Source: an uncultured Bryobacteraceae bacterium
GTDB taxonomy: Bacteria; Acidobacteriota; Terriglobia; Bryobacterales; Bryobacteraceae
DNA length: 64,000 bases
Direction: 5' to 3'
NCBI GenBank assembly: GCA_937924525.1
Contig: CALDSU010000001.1
Coordinates: forward strand, 186,001-250,000
Numbering within the stretch: the stretch's first letter is position 1; the number at the start of each line of letters is the position of its first letter. A program made the translations under genes and the position numbers. The notes under the pieces are model-generated. The model saw nothing but the letters and a program-made list of their open reading frames with translations, ran no database searches and was not told where the DNA came from. Below are positions 50,902 to 59,067 of the stretch, piece after piece.

Positions 50902-53013
50902 ATGGCCTCCCCAAACCGCCTCCTTCGGGAGAAGAGTCCTTACCTGCTCCAGCACGCTTACAACCCGGTGGACTGGTATCCCTGGGGCGAGGAGGCGTTT
51001 GCAAAGGCCCGCGCGGAAGACAAGCCCATCTTTCTTTCCATCGGCTACTCCACCTGCCATTGGTGCCATGTGATGGAGCGGGAATCGTTCGAAAACGAGG
51101 CGACGGCGGAAATTCTCAACCAGCACTACGTGCCGATCAAGGTCGACCGGGAAGAACGCCCCGACGTGGACCGCATCTACATGACTTACGTCCAGGCCAC
51201 CACGGGCGGTGGTGGCTGGCCGATGTCGGTATGGCTGACGCCGGAGCTGAAGCCGTTTCTGGGCGGCACGTATTTTCCGCCCGACAACCGCTACGGCCGG
51301 CCCGGATTCCCGGCGGTCTTGGAATATGTGGCGGAGAAGTGGAAATCCGACCGCGCCCGGATCATCGCCTCCAGCCGGCAGGTGATCGAGGAAATCCTGC
51401 GCCAGACGGCCATCGCGCCCGCCGCCCGCATTGCCGGAAAGGAGGCGCTCGAGAGTTGTTTTTCCGCGCTGCGCCGCAGCTATGACACCCGCCTGGGCGG
51501 CTTCGGCGGCGCGCCGAAGTTTCCGCGGCCCGTGGCGCTGAACTTCCTGTTGCGGTATTGGGGCCGCACCCGGAACGAGGAAGCCCTCGAGATGGTGCTG
51601 CGGACGCTCGACGCCATGGCCCGCGGGGGCATGCACGATCAGCTGGGCGGGGGGTTCCATCGCTATGCCGTCGATGCGCGCTGGTTCGTCCCGCACTTCG
51701 AGAAGATGCTCTACGACCAGGCCCAGCTCGCGGTTTCTTACCTCGAGGCGTATCAGATCTCCGGACACGAAGGCTACGCGGCGGTGGCGCGCGACATTTT
51801 CGAGTACGTCTTGCGCGACATGACCGGCCCGGCGGGCGGTTTCTATTCGGCGGAGGACGCCGACAGCGTCATGGATCCCGCCGAGCCGCACAGGAAGGGC
51901 GAGGGCGCCTTCTACATCTGGAGCCAGCAGGAGATCGACGACCTGCTGGGACAGCCCGCGGCGAAATACTTCAGCTATTACTACGGCGTCGAGGCGGGGG
52001 GCAACGTCGTTGAAGATCCGCACCAGGAGTTCACCGGGCGCAATATTCTGGCCGTCACGCGTTCCGTGGAAGAGACTGCCCGGCACTTCGACGCGTCCGT
52101 CGAAACGGTGCGCGCGGCGCTGGAGGAGGGCCGGCGGCGTCTGCTGGAGGCGCGCGGCCGGCGCGTCCGGCCCCACCGGGACGACAAGATCCTCACCGCC
52201 TGGAACGGACTCATGATTTCGGCCTTCGCCAAAGGGGGAGCGATCCTGGGCGAGCCGCGGTATCTGGCCGCCGCGCGGCGGGCCGCGGATTTTCTGACGC
52301 GCGAAATGTACCGCCCGGCCGAGCGCCTCCTGCTGCGTCGGTATCGCGACGGCGAGGCCGCCATCCCCGGCTTTGCCGACGATTATGCGTTCTTCGCGCA
52401 GGCCCTGCTGGATCTCTACGAGGCCGCCTTCGACCTGCGTGACCTGGATCTGGCCACCGAACTGACCCGGCGGCAATGCGAACTTTTTGAGGATCCTGAC
52501 GGCGGAGGCTTCTACAGCACGGCGGCCGGCGACCCGTCCCTGGTGATGCGGATGAAAGAGGATTACGACGGCGCCGAACCCAGCGGCAATTCGGTGACGG
52601 CGCTCAACCTGCTTCGCCTGGCGGAATACACCGGGGACGAGGCGTTTCGCCCTGCGGCCGAGCGCCTCTTTCGCGCCTTCTCGCCCCGCCTGACCACGGC
52701 GGGCGTCACCGTTCCCCAAATGCTGGTCGCCTTGGACTGGTTCCTGCACAAGCCCAAACAGATCGTGTTGGCGGGCGCCGCCGGATCCGCCGAACTGGCC
52801 GCGCTGGCCGCGGAAGTCCACCGTCACTACTTGCCTAATCGCGTGATCCTGATGCTGGATGGGGAAGACACGCGCCGCGCGCTGGCCGCCCGCCTGCCCG
52901 CCCTGGCAGGCATGGCGGCGGATCCCGGACCGGCCACCGCTTACGTGTGCGAAGACTTCACCTGCCGGTTGCCCGTCTCCGAACCGGCGGCTCTGCGTGA
53001 ACTGCTAAACTGA
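50902..53013 (+). CDS. DUF255 thioredoxin-domain protein (YyaL/SPATA20-like)
   Basis: 703 aa, normal length. The N-terminal thioredoxin-like domain (about 1-165) starts with [25 protein letters not shown] (in two parts) and has CHWCH (53-57) as CxxC. The rest is an (alpha/alpha)6 barrel, as in AGE/cellobiose epimerases, with [14 protein letters not shown] and PSGNSV. Function unproven; it is widespread in bacteria and animals. AGGAG lies only 2 nt before the ATG, closer than usual. Confidence 0.92.
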   Translation: MASPNRLLREKSPYLLQHAYNPVDWYPWGEEAFAKARAEDKPIFLSIGYSTCHWCHVMERESFENEATAEILNQHYVPIKVDREERPDVDRIYMTYVQATTGGGGWPMSVWLTPELKPFLGGTYFPPDNRYGRPGFPAVLEYVAEKWKSDRARIIASSRQVIEEILRQTAIAPAARIAGKEALESCFSALRRSYDTRLGGFGGAPKFPRPVALNFLLRYWGRTRNEEALEMVLRTLDAMARGGMHDQLGGGFHRYAVDARWFVPHFEKMLYDQAQLAVSYLEAYQISGHEGYAAVARDIFEYVLRDMTGPAGGFYSAEDADSVMDPAEPHRKGEGAFYIWSQQEIDDLLGQPAAKYFSYYYGVEAGGNVVEDPHQEFTGRNILAVTRSVEETARHFDASVETVRAALEEGRRRLLEARGRRVRPHRDDKILTAWNGLMISAFAKGGAILGEPRYLAAARRAADFLTREMYRPAERLLLRRYRDGEAAIPGFADDYAFFAQALLDLYEAAFDLRDLDLATELTRRQCELFEDPDGGGFYSTAAGDPSLVMRMKEDYDGAEPSGNSVTALNLLRLAEYTGDEAFRPAAERLFRAFSPRLTTAGVTVPQMLVALDWFLHKPKQIVLAGAAGSAELAALAAEVHRHYLPNRVILMLDGEDTRRALAARLPALAGMAADPGPATAYVCEDFTCRLPVSEPAALRELLN

Positions 53014-53050
53014 AACTTCCGAAAATTCAAACACGAACTCTGGAGGCCTT

Positions 53051-53563
53051 ATGGAAAGACCAGGCGCAACCACGATGAAGGGCAATCCGCTGACCTTGCT
53101 CGGACCCGAACTGAAGCCGGGCGATCCGGCGCCCGATTTTCACGTCGTCGACCCGACGCTTTCCGTCGTGGATCTGGCTAAGACTGGCAACAAGGTGCGC
53201 ATCATCAGCGTGGTGCCTTCGCTGGATACGCCGGTCTGCGACCTGCAAACCAAGCGTTTTAACGAGGAAGCGGGCCGCCTTTCCAACGTGGACATCCTGA
53301 CGGTGAGCATGGACTTGCCGTTCGCGCAGAAACGGTGGTGCGGCGCCTTTGGCGTGGAGAATGTGAAGATGCTGTCCGACCACCGGGACGCTTCCTTTGG
53401 GCTGGCGTACGGAACCTTGATCAAGGATCTGCGGATCGAGTGCCGGGCGATTTTTGTCCTCGACTCGCAGAACATCATCCGGCACGTCGAGTACGTCAAA
53501 GAGGTCGCCGATCATCCCAACTACGAAGCCGCCCTCGCCGCGGCTAAGGCGGCTGCGGCGTAG
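53051..53563 (+). CDS. tpx: thiol peroxidase Tpx
   Basis: 170 aa, normal length. Peroxidatic Cys63 in PSLDTPVCDLQTKRF and resolving Cys97 in RWCGAFG are both present, the atypical 2-Cys arrangement of Tpx. It reduces alkyl hydroperoxides and H2O2, with thioredoxin as reductant. GGAGG lies 4 nt before ATG 53051; an in-frame ATG at 53075 is an alternative start. Confidence 0.95.
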   Translation: MERPGATTMKGNPLTLLGPELKPGDPAPDFHVVDPTLSVVDLAKTGNKVRIISVVPSLDTPVCDLQTKRFNEEAGRLSNVDILTVSMDLPFAQKRWCGAFGVENVKMLSDHRDASFGLAYGTLIKDLRIECRAIFVLDSQNIIRHVEYVKEVADHPNYEAALAAAKAAAA

Positions 53564-53600
53564 CGTCATTCCGGCTGGGCGCGCGCTGCTGGAACAGACG

Positions 53601-54911
53601 GTGGGGCGCGCCGTCGAACATCCGCTGGTTCGCGGCGGCCTCACGTTTGTTGCGGGCATTCTGGCAGGCAATGCCCTGGGCTACCTGCGGATCGCGCTGA
53701 TCGCCTATCTGTTGGGCACCAGCAGCCTGGCCGACTCGCTGGCCGTAGCCTTCGGCCCGGTCGACTCCCTGAACCAGGTCCTAATCAGCGGCATGCTGTT
53801 TACCTTTGTGCCGCTGCTCACCGAGCGCAGCGGCGCGGACCGCCTCCGCCTGTTTCTCCGCATCCGCAGTCTGTTCACGCTGGCGTTCGGCGCTCTGAGC
53901 GGCGCGCTGATGGTCTTCGCTCCCCGGATCGTGGCGCTGCTGGCGCCCGGACTCGACGAGGCCGGCGCACTGGCGGCGACCCACATCCTGCAAGTGTCCG
54001 CGCTCTCGCCGCTGCTGGCCGGCGTCGCGGCCGCGCATTCGGCCCTGCTCTACACCGAGCGCCGCTTCGCGCCCGCGGCGTTTCACCAAGCGGTGCTCAA
54101 TCTGTTCACGATTGCCGCCACCGCGCTTGGCTGGACCCGCTTTGGCGTCTACAGTATTCCGTTGGGCTACACCGCGGGCGCGGCGGCGAACCTGGCCACC
54201 GCGTGGCTGGCCACCCGGCGCCCCTCGAGCGGCGCGCGGCCCGCGCTCGAGCCCGCCGCGCGCGAACTGCTCCTCCGCCCCGCCCCGGTGCTGCTTTACT
54301 CCACGCTACTGGCCCTGAACATCACGGTCACGCGCGCCTACGCCACCGAGTTGGGCTCCGGTACGGCGGCGGCATTCGAGTATGGCATGCGCTGTCTGGC
54401 CGTCCCCTTGGCGTTGCTGGTGAGCCCTTTGTCGCAGTCTTTGCTGCCCGAACTGGCCCGGCTGGCGGGCGCGGGCGACGCCGTCGGCGCCCGCCGGCTG
54501 GTCGAGCGCGCGTTGGGGCTCGCCGGCATGGCGGCCGTCGCCGGCTATGCGGCCAGCGTCCTGTTCTGCGAACCGTTGATCCGTTTCCTCTTTGAGCGAG
54601 GCCACTTCACTTCCCAGTCCACCCTCCTGGTCGCCACGGTCTTCCTCGGGTTTGCGCCCAGTCTCATCGGCTGGGCGATGCTCGAAATCCTCGCGCGGGC
54701 CTTCTTCGCGACGCATCGCCTGTGGTTGCCCGTGGGAGCGGCTGCGCTGGCCGTGGCCGTCAATGGCGGCTATATCCTGTGGATGCGCGATCCCCGCCCG
54801 GCGATGCTCGGGGTGGGCGCTTCCGCCGGCCTGCTGCTGGGGGTCCTGCCCCTGCTGGCGCGGCTGCGGAGCCAGCCGGCTTCGCGCGGACCTGCGGGGT
54901 CCGGCCAGTGA
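53601..54911 (+). CDS. MurJ/MviN-like lipid flippase (MOP superfamily)
   Basis: 436 aa with about 12-13 membrane helices. GNALGYLRIALIAYLLGTSSLADSLAVAF (in parts, about 22-50), LISGMLFTFVPLLTE, and ERGHFTSQST (about 365-374) match MurJ, which moves lipid II. It may instead serve another glycolipid. There is no ATG in a suitable place; GTG 53601, 37 bp after tpx, is the best start, with a weak ribosome site. Frame upstream runs back through tpx by chance. Confidence 0.78.
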   Translation: MGRAVEHPLVRGGLTFVAGILAGNALGYLRIALIAYLLGTSSLADSLAVAFGPVDSLNQVLISGMLFTFVPLLTERSGADRLRLFLRIRSLFTLAFGALSGALMVFAPRIVALLAPGLDEAGALAATHILQVSALSPLLAGVAAAHSALLYTERRFAPAAFHQAVLNLFTIAATALGWTRFGVYSIPLGYTAGAAANLATAWLATRRPSSGARPALEPAARELLLRPAPVLLYSTLLALNITVTRAYATELGSGTAAAFEYGMRCLAVPLALLVSPLSQSLLPELARLAGAGDAVGARRLVERALGLAGMAAVAGYAASVLFCEPLIRFLFERGHFTSQSTLLVATVFLGFAPSLIGWAMLEILARAFFATHRLWLPVGAAALAVAVNGGYILWMRDPRPAMLGVGASAGLLLGVLPLLARLRSQPASRGPAGSGQ

Positions 54912-54971
54912 CCGGACACCGTCTTCGCCGGGAGCTATACTGGACGCGACCGACGCCCTTTGGCAACCGGC

Positions 54972-55007
54972 GGAACGTGGAACGTGGGGACAGACGGAAC
55001 GTTTCCG
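54972..55007. repeat. GGAACGT triplet repeat with small palindrome
   Basis: GGAACGT occurs at 54972, 54979 and 54996; the last is part of CGGAA-CGT-TTCCG (54995-55007), a 5-bp stem. It lies in the 177-bp gap between two convergent genes and is followed by GGGTTTTC. It could be a REP-like remnant or weak terminator. No ORF in this gap is convincing. Confidence 0.4.
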
Positions 55008-55088
55008 GGTTTTCGCTGCCTTCCTCGCCGAAGAACGTCGCGGTCGGAGCGACTTCTCCCCAGCGCTTCGCTGCTTGGTGGAGGCCGG

Positions 55089-57299
55089 CTAGCGCACCAC
55101 CACCTTGGCTACGCCAGTGTTGCGCGCGGCGTCGGAGGCGCGGACGACGATGAGCCGTTCGCCCGGCTCCGCTTTCGCGATGCGGGCGGTGCAGGTTTCC
55201 TTGGGCGCGTCCAGCACGCCGTCGGACGGGCGGGCGGCCAGCCACGCCCCGCCGTCCAAAGCATACTCGCAGCGCCGGATCGGCGACAGCGCGTCCTCCG
55301 CATCGAATTCCACCTCGATCGCGCCGTCCGGGGTCCGCCGGGCGCGCAGCGTCACCTTGGGCGGCGTGTGATCGAGTTGCACCGGCGCGCTGGTCAGTTC
55401 CGCCTCGCACGCGTCTTCCGCCGGATTCGCCTCGCGGTCTGACGCTCGGACCCGGAACCAATAGCGGCCATCGGCCAGCGCTTCGTGGTCGATCGCGTGG
55501 TAGGCGTCGGTGAGGCCGCGCCTCAGCGTCTTCCACTCCCGCTCGCCTTCGCCGCGGAACTCGAGCGTATACACCAGCTTGTCGTGGTCGGGGTCCTCCG
55601 CCTGCCAGGTCACCCAGAGGGAGGTCGTCATCGCCGGCTGGGGGAGTTGAGCCGGTGTGCCGGTGGAAAGCTGCGGGCCGGCCTCTCCCGTGTCGGTCAC
55701 GGTGACCGCGTACGCGTCGCTCGAGGAAGACGTCGTTTGCGCGGGTTTCGCCGGCGTGGCCACCGACTGGTACTGTACGTTGATGCTCTTGATCACCGGC
55801 GGCTGGTTTTGCGGCAGGTACGACACCGACACGCGTTCCAACTCGGCGCCCCCGGACAGCTCCGCTTTCCATTGCAGGTAGCGCGCGTTGGGACTGCCGA
55901 CCTTGCCGGGAGCGGTCAGGGGCTCGGACCAGTCGCTCCACGTAGCATCGGGACGGGCGGAATTGCCCGCACGGGTGCGGACGCGGATGCCTTTCTCGGC
56001 GCCGCTCCACTCGATGCGGCCCCACCGGCCGACGACCCCGGCGTCGTGCACCGGCGATGTGTAGCTGCCGGAGGCCGCCGGTGTGTCCGCCAGTTGGTAG
56101 ATCTTGCCCAGGTTCGCCGTGGCGGCCAGCACCGCGCCGTCCCTCATCAGCAACCGGGTCGTCTCGCCTTCGTTCGTCTGGGCCAGCAAGGTCACCTTGC
56201 GGTCCGGCGTCAGCCGGTAGATCCGTCCGCTGGCATCCGTGGAGAACCAGATTTCGGCGTCCCGCAGCAGCAGGTCATACGCGTTCTCTTCTTTGGAAAT
56301 CCACAGCGTCTCCACCGTATTGTCCGGGCGGATCCGATAGAGTGCGGACTTGTCGAGGCCCGGCACGTCGGTGGCGGGCGTCAGCGTGGAGGTCACCGAG
56401 GGGGTGGGTTCCGCCGGCTTCGTTTCTTCCTGGAGCGGCTTCACCTCGACGCCGCCCTGCGCAACCTCGGCGGTCACCGTGATGGTGGTGACCGGCGTCG
56501 CGCCCGCCGCCGCGGCGCCCTTCTTGGCCGCGTGTTGCGCCGCCTGCGTCTTCTTGGCGACGCTGCCGCCTAACGCCGCCACGTACAGGGAGCCGTCCGG
56601 TCCCGTGGCGATGCTGCGAATTTCCGGCAGATTTGCATCATAGAGCGTGAATGCTTTCTCTCTGGCGATCACCCGGTAGAGGATGCCGTTCGGCTCGGTG
56701 CCGGCCAGCAGGCGGCCCTCGCGATCGAAACCGAGACTGGTGATGTGACTTTGGCCGGTATCGTAGTAGACTTCGCCCTGACCGGCGGCCGTCACCCGGA
56801 AGACCCGCCCCGGTTCGCCGGCGCCCACGTACAGCGCCCCATCCGCGCCGAAAGCCAATGCCCAAATGTATTTCGCCTTCGGGTCGAAGTATTCCGCGCC
56901 CTTTCCCTTTTCGATTCGATACACTTTGCCCTCCGGAGACGTCGCTGCAAACAGCACTCCCTTCTTGTCCAGCGCGAGCGCAAACACCTCCGGCTCTTCC
57001 GCGCTCCAGTAGAGTTCGCGCTGGCCGGCGGGACCGATGCGATACACCCGCCCGCGGTGCCCCGTGCCGGCGTACAGCGCGCCGCCCGGGTCCTGGGCCA
57101 CACACCAGATCGCCGGCTGATCGGAGGCGAACACACTGTCCAGCCGCGGCGCCAGGGTCAGGCGTCCTTCCTTGGTGAGGGCGACGGACTCGAACATGCC
57201 GGGCAGGAAATCCTGGTATGTGTTCAACTCCCAGGTGGTGGTGCTGGCCGCCGCCAGCGGCAGGACCGCTCCCAGCGCCAGCGCGAAAGTTCGGGTCAT
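55089..57299 (-). CDS. secreted beta-propeller protein with fibronectin-like C-terminus
   Basis: 736 aa. A signal peptide (1-19, FALALGAVLPLAAAS) precedes about six NHL/SMP-30-like blades (50-440; repeated GALYAGTGxxGRVYRI and GVLFAATSPEGKVYRI patterns). An Ala/Lys/Thr-rich spacer interrupts the propeller at about 250-310. The C-terminal half (about 440-736) has fibronectin- or cadherin-like beta domains (SLWVTWQAEDPDHDKLVYTLEF, in parts). No catalytic site was seen; binding or scaffolding outside the cell is likely. ATG 57299 overlaps the S55-like gene stop (ATGA). Confidence 0.75.
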   Translation of the reverse strand: MTRTFALALGAVLPLAAASTTTWELNTYQDFLPGMFESVALTKEGRLTLAPRLDSVFASDQPAIWCVAQDPGGALYAGTGHRGRVYRIGPAGQRELYWSAEEPEVFALALDKKGVLFAATSPEGKVYRIEKGKGAEYFDPKAKYIWALAFGADGALYVGAGEPGRVFRVTAAGQGEVYYDTGQSHITSLGFDREGRLLAGTEPNGILYRVIAREKAFTLYDANLPEIRSIATGPDGSLYVAALGGSVAKKTQAAQHAAKKGAAAAGATPVTTITVTAEVAQGGVEVKPLQEETKPAEPTPSVTSTLTPATDVPGLDKSALYRIRPDNTVETLWISKEENAYDLLLRDAEIWFSTDASGRIYRLTPDRKVTLLAQTNEGETTRLLMRDGAVLAATANLGKIYQLADTPAASGSYTSPVHDAGVVGRWGRIEWSGAEKGIRVRTRAGNSARPDATWSDWSEPLTAPGKVGSPNARYLQWKAELSGGAELERVSVSYLPQNQPPVIKSINVQYQSVATPAKPAQTTSSSSDAYAVTVTDTGEAGPQLSTGTPAQLPQPAMTTSLWVTWQAEDPDHDKLVYTLEFRGEGEREWKTLRRGLTDAYHAIDHEALADGRYWFRVRASDREANPAEDACEAELTSAPVQLDHTPPKVTLRARRTPDGAIEVEFDAEDALSPIRRCEYALDGGAWLAARPSDGVLDAPKETCTARIAKAEPGERLIVVRASDAARNTGVAKVVVR

Positions 57300-59056
57300 T
57301 CTTTGATTTCCACCTGGGCGAAGCGCGAACCGCTGACCACCCAGCCTCCGGAATCGATTTCGAGTTCAGCCAGGCGGGCGCCCTGGCTCGGCGCCTGCGT
57401 GCCCGGCAAGGTCTGCGTGCGGCCCAGAATCATCGCCACCGAGGCGGGCGGGTCGGATAGATCGGCGCCGTCCACCGTAAACGTCGGCTCCTGCCGCCAC
57501 ACGCGCACAAACGTTTTCGTACTCGGGCGCAGGGTATTCAGGGTGGCGATCAACTGGCCGGGGCTCCGGGGAGTGTTGAGCAGCCGCCGGATATCGAGCA
57601 GGTTGGCCGACAGGGCGTCGACCACCGTGAAGTTCAGCGTGCCGGGCGTCGCGCCCGGGGGGACGCGATAAGACGCCTTGCGGATCTCGTCGGCGCCGTC
57701 GGCCGCGCGCAGGACCACAAACAACTCGATCTCTTCGCCCGGCCGCACCGTGCGCCGGGACGGATACGCGTCCACCAGCACGGCTTGCCGCTTTTCGTTG
57801 CGCACTTCCAGATCCAGTTCCACCGCCTCGGGTCGCAGGCGGGCAAAACTGCTTTGCAGCGCGTACGCCAAGGGAAGCGCGGCGCCCAGCGCCGCCTGCG
57901 CCGCCGCTGTCGTGTCCGCCGTGTAGGTGTTGTGCAGGCGCAGAGGCTCGGCTTGTCCCGCGAAGCGGATCTGCCCGCGCAGCGCGATTGCGCCCGCGCC
58001 GGCCATCCGCTCGGTGGCGTCCAGCGCGGAGAAGGTCACCAGTTGCAGGAGGAACGGCGTGAGGAACCGGTCGTTGACCATCTCCATTCGGTAATCCGTC
58101 TGCCTTCCCCCGCCGCGAACCGTCAGTTTTATGGGGACCAGCGCCGCGCGCCGCCCCAGTTCTCCGCGGACCGCCGTATCGGAATCGTGCGAGATCACGC
58201 CCATCAATTCGCGAGCCGCCGAAATCTTAAACGAGGTGTTGAGCGAGGGCAGCACCGTCAGCACTTCGGCTCGGGTAAAAGGCATTTCCGCTTCGCCTAG
58301 CGCGAGGAACCGGTGGCCGAACGCGTACACCCGGTCGGCGTCGATGTGGGTCACCGTGCCGTCCGCGCCCACCGAAAGATCGCCCCGCACCAGTTGAATG
58401 CTGATCATTGATCCCGGCTGCAAGCGCCCGGGTGAACCCATGGCCGGCGCCGCGGCGGCGCCGCCCGAAACGCCCTGTACGGGCTCGAACCCTAACGCCC
58501 GCAACTGGGCGCTGAAATGGCCGACTGTGTTTTGGGTGAAACCGCTCAACCAGAGAGGAGTGGCGATGGGCATGAGTTGGGCGGCGCCCAGTTGGAGGAG
58601 TTCCCGCCGCGGCAGACCGGCCAGCAGGTTGTCCGGGTCAACGTGGACACGGCCTGCGGCGGGGGGCGGCGCCCCTGCCGTCGCCAACATCTCCTCGATA
58701 GGCCGGATTCCCGCAATCGGCTCCTTGGCGAAGGGAAACGCCATCGCCAGCGCGCCCGCCAGTTTGCCGTCGATATACACGGGACTGCCGCTCATGCCTT
58801 GCAGCACGCCGGTCCGCGCGATGGGCCCCCCCGAAAGCCTGCCCAGAATGACCGACCGCCGCGGCCCCGCATTCTCCAGCACACCCAGGATCTCGATCTG
58901 GAAATCTTCGATGCGATCTCGCGCAAACACGGTCTTCCCCGTGGCCTGCATTCCGGGCCGGACGTCTTTCAGCGGGAACACCGGCGTCTGGGCGCGCGCG
59001 CACACCAGCACCATGCCGGCCAGCGCCCAGTGAGTCAACGCGTGCATTCCCTTCAT
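57296..59056 (-). CDS. secreted SpoIVB/S55-like protein
   Basis: 586 aa with a signal peptide (about 1-22, WALAGMVLVCARAQ). The N-terminal part has DVRPGMQATGKTVF, ILGRLSGGPIARTGVLQGMSGSP (in parts, 70-92) and VYAFGHRF (243-250). GMSGSP is the active-serine motif of the S55 (SpoIVB) family. In Bacillus SpoIVB the serine motif follows the histidine; here it precedes it, so activity is uncertain. C-terminal beta-rich domains (about 300-586) are unassigned. The start may also be the ATG at 59047. It lies 11 bp after the ABC permease gene and overlaps the beta-propeller gene. Confidence 0.75.
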   Translation of the reverse strand: MKGMHALTHWALAGMVLVCARAQTPVFPLKDVRPGMQATGKTVFARDRIEDFQIEILGVLENAGPRRSVILGRLSGGPIARTGVLQGMSGSPVYIDGKLAGALAMAFPFAKEPIAGIRPIEEMLATAGAPPPAAGRVHVDPDNLLAGLPRRELLQLGAAQLMPIATPLWLSGFTQNTVGHFSAQLRALGFEPVQGVSGGAAAAPAMGSPGRLQPGSMISIQLVRGDLSVGADGTVTHIDADRVYAFGHRFLALGEAEMPFTRAEVLTVLPSLNTSFKISAARELMGVISHDSDTAVRGELGRRAALVPIKLTVRGGGRQTDYRMEMVNDRFLTPFLLQLVTFSALDATERMAGAGAIALRGQIRFAGQAEPLRLHNTYTADTTAAAQAALGAALPLAYALQSSFARLRPEAVELDLEVRNEKRQAVLVDAYPSRRTVRPGEEIELFVVLRAADGADEIRKASYRVPPGATPGTLNFTVVDALSANLLDIRRLLNTPRSPGQLIATLNTLRPSTKTFVRVWRQEPTFTVDGADLSDPPASVAMILGRTQTLPGTQAPSQGARLAELEIDSGGWVVSGSRFAQVEIKE

Positions 59057-59067
59057 TGTAGGCCCGG

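Noticed and set aside
50893-52827. Minus-strand open frame opposite the DUF255 gene
   Set aside because: Shadow of a clear family protein; no domain seen.
54912-55088. Short gene between MurJ-like and beta-propeller genes
   Set aside because: Open frames here are extensions of shadow frames and show no domain or ribosome site.
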